NCBI GenBank assembly: GCA_028821395.1 | Contig: JAPPGP010000052.1 | Span: 1-45,813, forward strand | Length of the DNA stretch: 45,813 nt | Direction of reading: 5' to 3' | From: Defluviicoccus sp. | GTDB lineage: Bacteria; Pseudomonadota; Alphaproteobacteria; MPNO01 | Shown here: in pieces, positions 18,876 through 26,583 of the stretch | Layout: each line of letters starts with the position of its first letter | Numbering within the stretch: the first letter of the stretch is position 1 | Notes under the pieces: model-generated | Seen by the model: the letters and a program-made list of their open reading frames with translations, nothing else | Told to the model about the DNA's origin: nothing | Databases searched by the model: none | Made by a program: the position numbers and the translations under genes

Positions 18876-19159
18876 TCGATGACCTTGGGGACGGTGTAGA
18901 ACGGGCCCGCCGCCTCGGGCGCGTTGGCGACGATCTCGTCCGCGATGCCGCCCTCGGTGACCGCGTCGGCGCGGCGCCTGAGCGGCATCGGCTTGACCGC
19001 CGCCATGGGGACCACCCCGTCGGTATCGACCTCGCCGAGCTGTCCCATCCAGTCGAGGATCTTGGCGAGCTCGCCGGTCAGGTCCGCGAGCTCGCCCTCC
19101 GGCACGTCGAGCCTCGCCAGCATCGCGATGCGGCGCACGGTGTCGGTATCGACGGCCAT
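18872..19159 (-). CDS. Asp/Glu-tRNA amidotransferase subunit C
   Basis: GatC, 95 residues, the small subunit that holds GatA and GatB together. The ATG at 19159 gives [23 protein letters not shown], the family N-terminus; longer upstream starts cross the divergent ruvX leader and are rejected. The end, [18 protein letters not shown], is diagnostic of GatC. It is the first gene of the gat unit; 19160-19274 between it and ruvX must hold both divergent promoters. Confidence 0.96.
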   Translation of the reverse strand: MAVDTDTVRRIAMLARLDVPEGELADLTGELAKILDWMGQLGEVDTDGVVPMAAVKPMPLRRRADAVTEGGIADEIVANAPEAAGPFYTVPKVIE

Positions 19160-19274
19160 CTCTCGCTCTCCGGGAAGGGGGCGCGCGAACCTACATCCGG
19201 CCCGCCCGCCCGGCAAGCTGGCACGCTTGCGCCGGGGCGTATATGAAGGCGCCGCCAACCGGTCGGGAGGGGTC

Positions 19275-19742
19275 TTGGCGATCGTCGAAGTCGAGGCGCT
19301 GGCGACGCGCTCGCTGCTGATGGGGCTCGATGTCGGGGCGAAGACCATAGGTCTCGCGCTGGGCCGCACCGGGCTTGCGCTGGCCTCGCCGCTGGAGACG
19401 ATCCGGCGCACCCGGTTCGCCGCCGATGCGACGCGCATCTTCGCGCTCGCAGACGAGCACGGGGTGGACGCGCTGGTGATCGGCCTGCCGGTCAACATGG
19501 ACGGCAGCGAGGGCAGGCGCTGCCAGTCGGTGCGCCAGTTCGCCGCCAACCTGCTGGCCAGGCGCGACATCGCGGCCGCCTTCTGGGACGAGCGCCTGTC
19601 GACCGCCGCAGTGTCCCGGGCGATGATCGAGGCCGATCTCTCGCGGCGCAAGCGCGCCGAGGCGGTCGACCGGCTCGCCGCCGCCTATATCCTCCAGGGC
19701 GCGCTGGAGCGAATTCGCAACCTGAACGGAGAACCCAGATGA
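19275..19742 (+). CDS. RuvX/YqgF Holliday-junction resolvase-like nuclease
   Basis: A 155-residue protein of the YqgF family, with an RNase H fold, essential in many bacteria and involved in pre-16S rRNA 5' processing. Motifs: LLMGLDVGAKTIGLALG (first catalytic Asp), ALVIGLPVNMDGSEGRRC, and FWDERLSTAAVSRAM with the acidic residues, then VDRLAAAYILQGAL. The TTG at 19275 with gggagggg seven bases ahead seems the best start; ATG at 19320 would cut the first strand. The stop overlaps the cupin gene start (ATGA). Confidence 0.92.
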   Translation: MAIVEVEALATRSLLMGLDVGAKTIGLALGRTGLALASPLETIRRTRFAADATRIFALADEHGVDALVIGLPVNMDGSEGRRCQSVRQFAANLLARRDIAAAFWDERLSTAAVSRAMIEADLSRRKRAEAVDRLAAAYILQGALERIRNLNGEPR

Positions 19743-20287
19743 CACGAGAGATCAGGCGGATCGTCACCGGCCACGACGCGGACGGCAAGGCCGTGGTCAT
19801 CGCCGACGGGCCGACGCCCAACGTGTTCAACCCCGAGCACCGCCCCGGCGTGCAGATCAACAACATCTGGCGGGTCAACGAATCGCCCGCCCACCTGATG
19901 AGCCAGGAGGAGACGCTGGAGGGGCGCATCGCGCTCGAGCCGCCGCCCAACGGCTCGGTCTGCCGGGTGATCGAGTTCCCGCCGGAGAAGGATTACATCG
20001 CCTCGATCGACCGCGAGGCGGCGCATGCGAGCTTCAGCCAGTTCGGCGCCGCCCACGCGGCTGACGCGTCGGAGAACCCGCCGCACCCGCTGATGCACCG
20101 CACCGAGACGATCGACTACGCGATCTGCCTCGAAGGGGAGATCTGGCTCGTGCTCGACGACTCCGAGGTGCTGATGAAGGCGGGCGATGTCTGCGTCCAG
20201 CGCGGCACCAACCACGCCTGGTCCAACCGCTCGGACCGGCCCTGCTTCATGTGCTTCGTGCTGGTCGACGGGACGTTCGATGCGTAG
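19739..20287 (+). CDS. Cupin-domain protein
   Basis: A 182-residue soluble protein. The first 100 residues form an N-terminal lobe (VNESPAHLMSQEE, CRVIEFPPEKD), and residues 112-175 form a single cupin barrel with metal ligands in HRTETIDYAICLEGEI and RGTNHAWSN, the two conserved cupin motifs. The substrate is unknown; similar two-lobe cupins are found with aromatic or sugar catabolism genes, but nothing nearby decides this. It is translationally coupled to ruvX by ATGA overlap, which is unusual for an unrelated metabolic enzyme. Confidence 0.85.
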   Translation: MTREIRRIVTGHDADGKAVVIADGPTPNVFNPEHRPGVQINNIWRVNESPAHLMSQEETLEGRIALEPPPNGSVCRVIEFPPEKDYIASIDREAAHASFSQFGAAHAADASENPPHPLMHRTETIDYAICLEGEIWLVLDDSEVLMKAGDVCVQRGTNHAWSNRSDRPCFMCFVLVDGTFDA

Positions 20288-20431
20288 TGGGACGGCAACC
20301 GCCTGACAATACGCGCCGCCGGCGGGCGACCGTCGGGAGTCGTCCGCGCCGGGATGCGGAAGAGTTGCCAATCCTCCGGCAAGGCTCAACAATGCCGGCC
20401 GGTTCGCGCCGCCCACGCCGACAGGTGTCCC

Positions 20432-21475
20432 ATGAACCTCTCCGAATTCTGCCGCGCCATCCCGAAGACCGAGCTGCACGTACACTTCACCGGCGCCGTG
20501 CCGCTGGAGACCTTCCTGACGCTCGCCGCGCGAAACGGCATCGTCCTGCCACCCCATGACGAGCCGGAAGAGATCTACGCCCGCGGAGAAAATTTCGACC
20601 GGGTGCTCAAGACGCTGAAGCTGGTCTGCCAGTCCCTGCGCGCACCCGACGATTTCCGCGACGCGGTCTACGCCACCCAGAAGCAGGCCGCGGAAGCCGG
20701 CGTGCGCTATCGCGAGATGTTCTGGAACCCGACCGACCACTGGACGATCGGCGACATCGGCTACGCGGCCTCGGTCGACGGCATGATCGCCGGACTGCGC
20801 GACGCCGAGGCCGATTTCGGCATCGTGGGCCGGCTGATCCCGTCGATCGACCGGGAATCCTCGCCCGAGCTCGGCTACGAAATGGTCGAGGCGGCGGTCG
20901 CCCATCCCCGGGAGGAGACCGTCGGCGTCGGCATGGACTATCTGGAGACCGGCCATCCGCCGGAGAAATTCTGGAAGGCCTACCGGCTGGCCGGCGAAAG
21001 CGGCCTGAAACGCACCGCCCATGCCGGCGAGTTCGGCGAGCCGGCGCGCAATATCGAGACCGCGCTCGACCTGCTCGGCTGCGACCGCATCGACCACGGC
21101 TACACGGTGCTGGACGCGCCCGACCTGCTGAAGCGCTGCGAGGACGATGGCATCGTCTTCACGATCGTCCCGACCAATTCCTACTACAGCCGGACGCTGA
21201 AGGGGCAGGATTTCGCCAGGGTCCACCCGATCGCCGCGCTGGCGCGCACCCGACTGAAGATCATGCCGAACAGCGACGATCCGCCGTTGCACCACACCGA
21301 CCCGGCCAACGCCCACGCCCAGATGGTTACGACCTTCGACCTGCCCTTCGAAATGCTGCGCGGCTTCGTGGCGAACGGCATCGACGGCGCCTGGATCGAC
21401 GAGTCGGTCAAACGGAGCTGGCGCGCCGAATGGCTGGCGGAATACGACCGGCTGGCCGCAGCGGTCGAGCCCTGA
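20432..21475 (+). CDS. Adenosine deaminase family protein 1 (canonical motif)
   Basis: A 347-residue amidohydrolase of the Add family. Metal and catalytic residues are all in place: H16 and H18 (ELHVHFTG), H197 and E200 in HAGE, D221-H222 in IDHGYTV, and the Asp pair in NSDDPP (282-283). It should hydrolyse a 6-aminopurine or nucleoside. HFTG and NSDDPP replace the more usual HLEG and NTDDP, which suggests a divergent substrate. The ATG at 20432 follows acaggtg, a weak ribosome site. It ends seven bases from the stop of a second, divergent paralogue on the other strand. Confidence 0.88.
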   Translation: MNLSEFCRAIPKTELHVHFTGAVPLETFLTLAARNGIVLPPHDEPEEIYARGENFDRVLKTLKLVCQSLRAPDDFRDAVYATQKQAAEAGVRYREMFWNPTDHWTIGDIGYAASVDGMIAGLRDAEADFGIVGRLIPSIDRESSPELGYEMVEAAVAHPREETVGVGMDYLETGHPPEKFWKAYRLAGESGLKRTAHAGEFGEPARNIETALDLLGCDRIDHGYTVLDAPDLLKRCEDDGIVFTIVPTNSYYSRTLKGQDFARVHPIAALARTRLKIMPNSDDPPLHHTDPANAHAQMVTTFDLPFEMLRGFVANGIDGAWIDESVKRSWRAEWLAEYDRLAAAVEP

Positions 21476-21481
21476 GCCGGA

Positions 21482-22501
21482 TCAACCTGTTGCGGCGTCC
21501 TCCAGGAACCGGTCCAGCCGCTCTATCATCGCGGCCTTCTCGGCCTCCGGCGCGAAGGACCCGACGAAGGCATTGCGCATCAGCGTGGCGATCTCCGCGC
21601 GGCTGTAGCCGCCCTGCGCCTGCACCGCGCGCAGCAGGTCGGTGAGATAGCCGCTGGCGAACAGGGCCGGGTCGTCGGTATTGACCGTGACCCGGACGCC
21701 GGCGTCGAACAGTTGGCGCAGGCGGCGGAGCCGGCGCGGGCCGGGATCGCCGGGCCGAAAGGTCGGGCACACCGTGAGACAGATATCGCGCTCTAGCAGG
21801 GTCTCGACGACGCGCGGGTCCTCGACCGCGTTGACGCCGTGGTCGATGCGTTCGAGCCGCAGCAGGTCCAGGCATTGCCGGATATGCTCTATGGAATTTT
21901 CCTGATCGACGTCGCAATGGGCCGTCAGTCGGTAGCCCTCGCGACGCGCCCGGTCGAACAGGGCGGCGAACTTGCGCGGCGGATTGCCCCGCTCGGCGGA
22001 GTCCAGCCCGAAGCCGACGATCCCGTCGCGCCAGGGCCGCAGGATATCGAACAGGGGCCAGGCTTCGTCCAAGGGCCGGTCGCGGTTGACGCACAGGATC
22101 AGGTTGGCGGACACGCCCCAATCGCGCCCAGCCTCTTCGACCGCCGCCAGGATCCCGCCCATGAAGGCTTCGGGCGCCACGCCGCGCGCCAGATGCGGCT
22201 GCGGATCGAAGGAGAGCTCGGCATAGATCGTGTTCTCGTCCCGGCAGCGCCGCAGATAGGCCGCCGCGAGGTCGTAGAAATCCCGCTCCGTGCGCAGCAC
22301 CTCCATGCCGTCGTAGTAGATGGCGAGGAATTCCTCGAGGCTGGCGTAGTCGTAACCTTGGGTGTCGGCTTCTGGATCGACGTCCGGCACGGGAAGCCCG
22401 TTGCGCCGGGCCAGCGCGACCCGCAGGGCCGGGCCGAGCGTGCCCTCGATGTGGAGATGCAGCTCCGCCTTCGGAATCGCGCGGATGAAGTCGTCCGGCA
22501 C
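21482..22501 (-). CDS. Adenosine deaminase family protein 2 (HCDV variant)
   Basis: A 339-residue amidohydrolase of the same family: H15 and H17 (ELHLHIEG), the catalytic-loop His at 195, IDHGVN, and NTDDP (Asp pair at 276-277). But the HAGE motif reads HCDVDQENSIEH: the usual catalytic Glu is a Val (198). Asp197 or Asp199 might take over, as in a subgroup of this family I have seen with HCDVDQ; activity and substrate are therefore open. The gene is the last of an ABC-transporter operon, starting 7 bp after the second permease, so its substrate is likely what that transporter brings in. Confidence 0.85.
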   Translation of the reverse strand: MPDDFIRAIPKAELHLHIEGTLGPALRVALARRNGLPVPDVDPEADTQGYDYASLEEFLAIYYDGMEVLRTERDFYDLAAAYLRRCRDENTIYAELSFDPQPHLARGVAPEAFMGGILAAVEEAGRDWGVSANLILCVNRDRPLDEAWPLFDILRPWRDGIVGFGLDSAERGNPPRKFAALFDRARREGYRLTAHCDVDQENSIEHIRQCLDLLRLERIDHGVNAVEDPRVVETLLERDICLTVCPTFRPGDPGPRRLRRLRQLFDAGVRVTVNTDDPALFASGYLTDLLRAVQAQGGYSRAEIATLMRNAFVGSFAPEAEKAAMIERLDRFLEDAATG

Positions 22502-22508
22502 GGCTGGA

Positions 22509-23315
22509 CTAGCGGTCCGCGAACACGTCGAGCCCGACGGTGCGCTCGATCAGCAGGAAGAAGGCGAGCGTGATGACGATCATCAGCGAGGAGACCGCCG
22601 CCGGGGTCGGATCGGGCAGATACTCGATATGCGACATCAGCTCGACCGGCAGGGTGCGCGCCTCCCGAGCCGACAGGAAGGCCGAGATCGTGACGTCGTT
22701 GAATGAGAAGGTGAAGGCGATGATGGCACCGGCGACGATGCCGGGCACGATCAGCGGGAAGACGATCAGCCAAAAGGCGCTCCAGCGCGTCGCACCGAGG
22801 CTCTGCGCGGCCTCTTCGAGGGAGATCTCGCTGCCGGCCATGCTCGACCAGACCGAGCGCAGGGTGAACGGCGTGGTGACCATGGTGTGGCCGATGATCA
22901 GGTTCAACAGTCCGGCATCCTGGGTTTCGATCAGGACCGAGACGTTGAGCAAAGCGAAGCCGACCACGACGCCGGGAATGATCAGCGGACTGAGCACGGC
23001 ATACTCGAACAGGCCGCGGCCGTAGAATCGGTGCCGCGCCAGCACCCGCGCGGCGGCGATGCCGAGCGCCACGGCGATGGCCGTCGACACGACCGCGATG
23101 ACCACGCTGTTCCAGAAGGTCGACCAGACCCATTCGGAGTCGAAGGCCGACAGGTACCAGCGCACCGAATAGCCCGGCGGGGGAAAGGTCAGGTAGGTCG
23201 AGCTGGTGAAGGACGAGGCCAGCGTGACGACGATCGGCGCGACCAGAAAGACCAGCCAGAAGATCGCCATCGCCGTAACCAGGCCGCGGCCGGAGCGGAG
23301 GAACAGGTCACCCAT
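22509..23315 (-). CDS. ABC transporter permease (PotC-like)
   Basis: A 268-residue inner-membrane permease with six hydrophobic helices and the EAA loop EEAAQSLGATRWSAFWLIVFPLIVPG, which docks with the ATPase. The periplasmic stretch YLTFPPPGYSVRWYLSAF after helix 1 is typical of PotC-type subunits of polyamine/thiamine/iron-type importers. It overlaps the first permease gene by 8 bp. It belongs to a five-gene operon: binding protein, ATPase, permease, permease, deaminase. Confidence 0.93.
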   Translation of the reverse strand: MGDLFLRSGRGLVTAMAIFWLVFLVAPIVVTLASSFTSSTYLTFPPPGYSVRWYLSAFDSEWVWSTFWNSVVIAVVSTAIAVALGIAAARVLARHRFYGRGLFEYAVLSPLIIPGVVVGFALLNVSVLIETQDAGLLNLIIGHTMVTTPFTLRSVWSSMAGSEISLEEAAQSLGATRWSAFWLIVFPLIVPGIVAGAIIAFTFSFNDVTISAFLSAREARTLPVELMSHIEYLPDPTPAAVSSLMIVITLAFFLLIERTVGLDVFADR

Positions 23316-24150
23316 AGCTGCGCATCCCCCGGCTCGAGACGAAGCGGTGTATCGTGACGAACAGGATGCCGAGGATCAGCAGGACGATTCCGATCGACGC
23401 CGCCAGCCGCCAGTCGAACAGGGTGAAGGCGTAGTCGTAGAGCAGCGTCGTCAGGATCGGGGTGCGGCCGCCTCCGAGGAGGAAGGGCGTCGCGAAGGCG
23501 GTCATGGCCAGGCTGAACACCAGCAGCGTGCCGGTCAGCAGCCCGGGCAGGGTGAGCGGAATGACGATGCGCCAGAACACGCTCACCGGCGAGGCGCCCA
23601 GGCTTTCGGCTGCATGCCGGAGATTGGGATCGATGCGCTGGAGCACCGCGAGCAGCGACAGGATCATGTAGGGCATCAGGAGATGGGTCTCGCCGACGAT
23701 GATGCCGATCTCGTTCTGGACCAGGGCGATCGGCCGGTCGATCAGGCCGAGCGCGATCAGCCCCTTGTTGGCGAGACCCGAATCGCCGAGCAGGACGGTC
23801 CAGCCGAAGGCGCGGACGACGGCGGAGATCAGGAAGGGAAAGATCACGACCGCGAGCAGCAGGCCGCGCCAGCGCGCCCCGCAGCGGGCGATGAACAGGG
23901 CCACCGGATACCCCGCCAGCATGCAGATCGCCGTGACGATGAGGCTGATCCGGATCGTGCGGTTGAGCGCCTGCTGGCCGACCTTGCTGTCGAACACGCC
24001 CAGCACGTTGGTAAAGTCCGGCCATTCGCCGGTCTCTGCGGTCGGCTCCAGCCCCTTGACCAGCAGCATGACGCACGGAACCAGGACGAAAATGCCGAAC
24101 GCCAGAAGAACCGGCGTCGCCAGGCTGGCGGGGAAGCGGCCCGTGTTCAC
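23308..24150 (-). CDS. ABC transporter permease (PotB-like)
   Basis: A 280-residue permease with a hydrophobic first helix (TPVLLAFGIFVLVPCVMLL) and five more, and the EAA loop HAAESLGASPVSVFWRIVIPLTLPG. FPFLISAVVRAFGW resembles the second helix of PotB proteins. It is the first of two permeases that would form a heterodimer. It starts 24 bp after the ATPase gene stop. Confidence 0.93.
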   Translation of the reverse strand: MNTGRFPASLATPVLLAFGIFVLVPCVMLLVKGLEPTAETGEWPDFTNVLGVFDSKVGQQALNRTIRISLIVTAICMLAGYPVALFIARCGARWRGLLLAVVIFPFLISAVVRAFGWTVLLGDSGLANKGLIALGLIDRPIALVQNEIGIIVGETHLLMPYMILSLLAVLQRIDPNLRHAAESLGASPVSVFWRIVIPLTLPGLLTGTLLVFSLAMTAFATPFLLGGGRTPILTTLLYDYAFTLFDWRLAASIGIVLLILGILFVTIHRFVSSRGMRSYG

Positions 24151-24174
24151 TTGAGGGCGCTCACAGGAACGCGC

Positions 24175-25284
24175 TCACGTCTGCGCCACGGACCCGCCGG
24201 CCGGCGCGTCCGGCCGCAGCAGCTTGATGGCGCCGGGCGGCAGATGCAGCCGGACGCTCTCGCCGACGGCGAATTCCTCCTGCACCGTCGCGATCAGCGG
24301 TCGCGGCAAGGCGGCACAATCGACCTGGTAAACGACGGCCGATCCCACATAGGTGAATTCGCGCACCGTGCCGGCCAGTTCATTCGGCCCATCGAGCGCG
24401 CGTTTGCTATCGACCGGCCACATCTTGATGTCGCCCGAACGGATCCCGAGCACGACCGCCGCATCTGCGGGCCGCGCCGCCGCCACATCGAGCGTCACCG
24501 AGCCATCGCTTACCGAAACGGCGACAGTCCCGTCGTCCTCCGCGCCGTCGCCAGCCGTACCCGGAAACAGGTTTTCGACGCCGAGGAAATCGGCGACATA
24601 GGCCGATTCGGGCTGTTCCCAGATGGATTTCGGCGCCGCCGCGCCGGCGACCGTGCCGAGGTTCATCACGACGATCTGGTCGGAAAGCGTGAGCGCCTCC
24701 TCCTGGTCGTGGGTTACGAAGATCGAGGTCACGCCGGTCTCGCGCTGGATGCGCTTCAACTCGAAGCGCATCTCGGCGCGGAGCTTGGCGTCGAGATTGG
24801 ACAGCGGTTCGTCGAGCAGGAGCACTTCGGGCCGGATCACCAGGGCGCGGGCCAGGGCCACCCGCTGCTGCTGGCCGCCGGAAAGCTGGCGCGGATAGCG
24901 CCCGGCGAGGTCGGGCAGTCCGACGAGATCGATCGCCTCGGCGACGCGCGCCGCGGTCTCGCCGCGCGGAACCCTGCGCCGCCGCAGGCCGAAGGCGACG
25001 TTGTCGAACACCGTCATGAACGGGAACAGGGCGTAGTTCTGGAAGACGACGCCGAGATTGCGCCGCCACGGCGGCAGGGCGTCGACCGGCTTGCCGCCGA
25101 TGCGCACTTCCCCTTCGTCGAGCGCCGCGAAGCCGGCGATCAGGCGCAGGGTCGTCGTCTTGCCGCAGCCGCTGGGGCCGAGCAGGCTGGTGAAGCTGCC
25201 GGCCGGGGCGGTGAAGCTGACCCGCTTCACCGCCCACAGATCGTCATACCGTTTCGATACGCCGGAAACCTCGACGTCGGACAT
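24175..25284 (-). CDS. ABC transporter ATPase (PotA-like)
   Basis: A 369-residue ATPase with Walker A GPSGCGKTT (about residues 36-44), Q-loop VFQNYALFP, signature LSGGQQQRVALARAL, Walker B VLLLDEPLSNLDAKLR and H-loop FVTHDQEEAL, followed by a C-terminal TOBE domain (residues 280-355) that often binds a regulator or substrate. It is in the spermidine/putrescine and iron(III) importer subfamily. It lies 53 bp downstream of the binding-protein gene. Confidence 0.96.
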   Translation of the reverse strand: MSDVEVSGVSKRYDDLWAVKRVSFTAPAGSFTSLLGPSGCGKTTTLRLIAGFAALDEGEVRIGGKPVDALPPWRRNLGVVFQNYALFPFMTVFDNVAFGLRRRRVPRGETAARVAEAIDLVGLPDLAGRYPRQLSGGQQQRVALARALVIRPEVLLLDEPLSNLDAKLRAEMRFELKRIQRETGVTSIFVTHDQEEALTLSDQIVVMNLGTVAGAAAPKSIWEQPESAYVADFLGVENLFPGTAGDGAEDDGTVAVSVSDGSVTLDVAAARPADAAVVLGIRSGDIKMWPVDSKRALDGPNELAGTVREFTYVGSAVVYQVDCAALPRPLIATVQEEFAVGESVRLHLPPGAIKLLRPDAPAGGSVAQT

Positions 25285-25337
25285 CGCCCGATCCCGGAAC
25301 CGGCCCCGGCGCGGAACGGTACGGCCTTACGCGGCGC

Positions 25338-26390
25338 CTATTTCGCGACGATCTCTTCCTGGAACTGCTTCAGCCAGCCGGCGAGTTTCGCCGCGATCTT
25401 GGTCGCGTCGTAATGGTGCATCCGGGAGATCTGGTCCGGAGTCACCATGTTGTAGACGGTACCCGCCGGGATCGGCACGGTCTTGTTGACCGGCGAATCG
25501 CCGGCTTCCTTGGCGATCCGCGCCTGGTGTTCCGCCGACAGGTAGAAGTTCAGGAACTGCTCGGCCACCTTCTTGTTCTTGCTCGCCTTGGTCACGCAGG
25601 CCAGGTTGACGACGCCGACACCGCCGTCCTTCGGCCAGGCGAAGCTCAGCGGCACCTTGGGGTCCTTCCGAACGAAGATGTTGAGCATCGGCGCGATCGA
25701 GGCGTCGCCCTGGTTGATCGCTTTCAGGATTTCGAAGATGCGGAACAATTGCACCCGGTCCTTGATCGTCGCCAGCTTGGCCATGCCCTTGCCGATGTCG
25801 TCGATGCCGCCGCCGTTCAGCTCGGCGATGCGGGTCATCACCAGCGGCGAATAGGACTGGCTGAGCACGGGATAGCCGGGGCGGCCCTTCAGGTCCTTGC
25901 GGAACAGGTCGTTCCACGAGGTCGGCGGCGAGTCGAAATGGTCCTTGTTGTAGGCGAGGCCGGCGCCGAGCACCGTGATCGCCGGGCACATGCCGCCGCC
26001 CAGCGGGTCCTTGGCAAAATCGTACAGCTGCGAAACGTTGGGCACGTTGGCCGGGTCGATCGCCGCCAGGATGCCCTCGTCCCGCAGGATCGCCATCTGG
26101 TGCACGGTCAGGAAGACGACGTCGGTGCCCTTGCCCTTCGTGGCCTTCATCTTGGACAGGCGCACCGCCGACCGGCCGCCGTCGACCACCACCTTGTGGC
26201 CGGTCGCTTTCTCGAACGGTTCGGCGGCGTGTTTCTTCCATTTGGCGCCGTAGCCGCCGCCCCAGACGGAGACGGTGATGGTGGCCGCTTGCGTCGCACC
26301 GGCGCCGACAAGCAGGGCCGCCGCGGACAGCGCGAGGTATCGCATCCCGCTCCGGACCCGCCGGCCGCCTGTTTGGTCGTTCCTGATCAT
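25338..26390 (-). CDS. ABC transporter periplasmic binding protein (PotD-like)
   Basis: A 350-residue extracellular binding protein, family 1. The ATG at 26390 is preceded by GGGGGAGG and gives MIRNDQTGGRRVRSGMRYLALSAAALL, a signal peptide with an extended basic start; cleavage is likely near TQA. A start at 26411 lacks a ribosome site. The mature protein has TITVSVWGGGYGAKW, GLAYNKDHF, PTSWNDLFRKDLKGR and EQFLNFYLSAEHQ, typical of PotD/AfuA-type proteins that bind polyamines, thiamine, iron or other small cations. The linked deaminase suggests a purine-like or amine substrate, but this is inferred. Confidence 0.9.
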   Translation of the reverse strand: MIRNDQTGGRRVRSGMRYLALSAAALLVGAGATQAATITVSVWGGGYGAKWKKHAAEPFEKATGHKVVVDGGRSAVRLSKMKATKGKGTDVVFLTVHQMAILRDEGILAAIDPANVPNVSQLYDFAKDPLGGGMCPAITVLGAGLAYNKDHFDSPPTSWNDLFRKDLKGRPGYPVLSQSYSPLVMTRIAELNGGGIDDIGKGMAKLATIKDRVQLFRIFEILKAINQGDASIAPMLNIFVRKDPKVPLSFAWPKDGGVGVVNLACVTKASKNKKVAEQFLNFYLSAEHQARIAKEAGDSPVNKTVPIPAGTVYNMVTPDQISRMHHYDATKIAAKLAGWLKQFQEEIVAK

Positions 26391-26583
26391 GGCCTCCCCC
26401 TCATCTTCCATTGACCCGAAGCCGATGCCCCGCAGACGTCATTTGATCGCAAGCAGGCCGAAATTGCCAGCCACGTCTCACCCCGCGAGCGCAAGGCGGC
26501 AAACCGGCCGTGCGGCAAACCGGATGACGGTCCTCGCGCGGGCCGCTGGGCAAGACCCGGTGTCGCGCAGCGCCCGGACCTCG

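Noticed and set aside
20288..20431. Riboswitch or small RNA before the first deaminase gene
   Set aside because: No conserved purine-aptamer core or clear stem set was found in these 144 bases.
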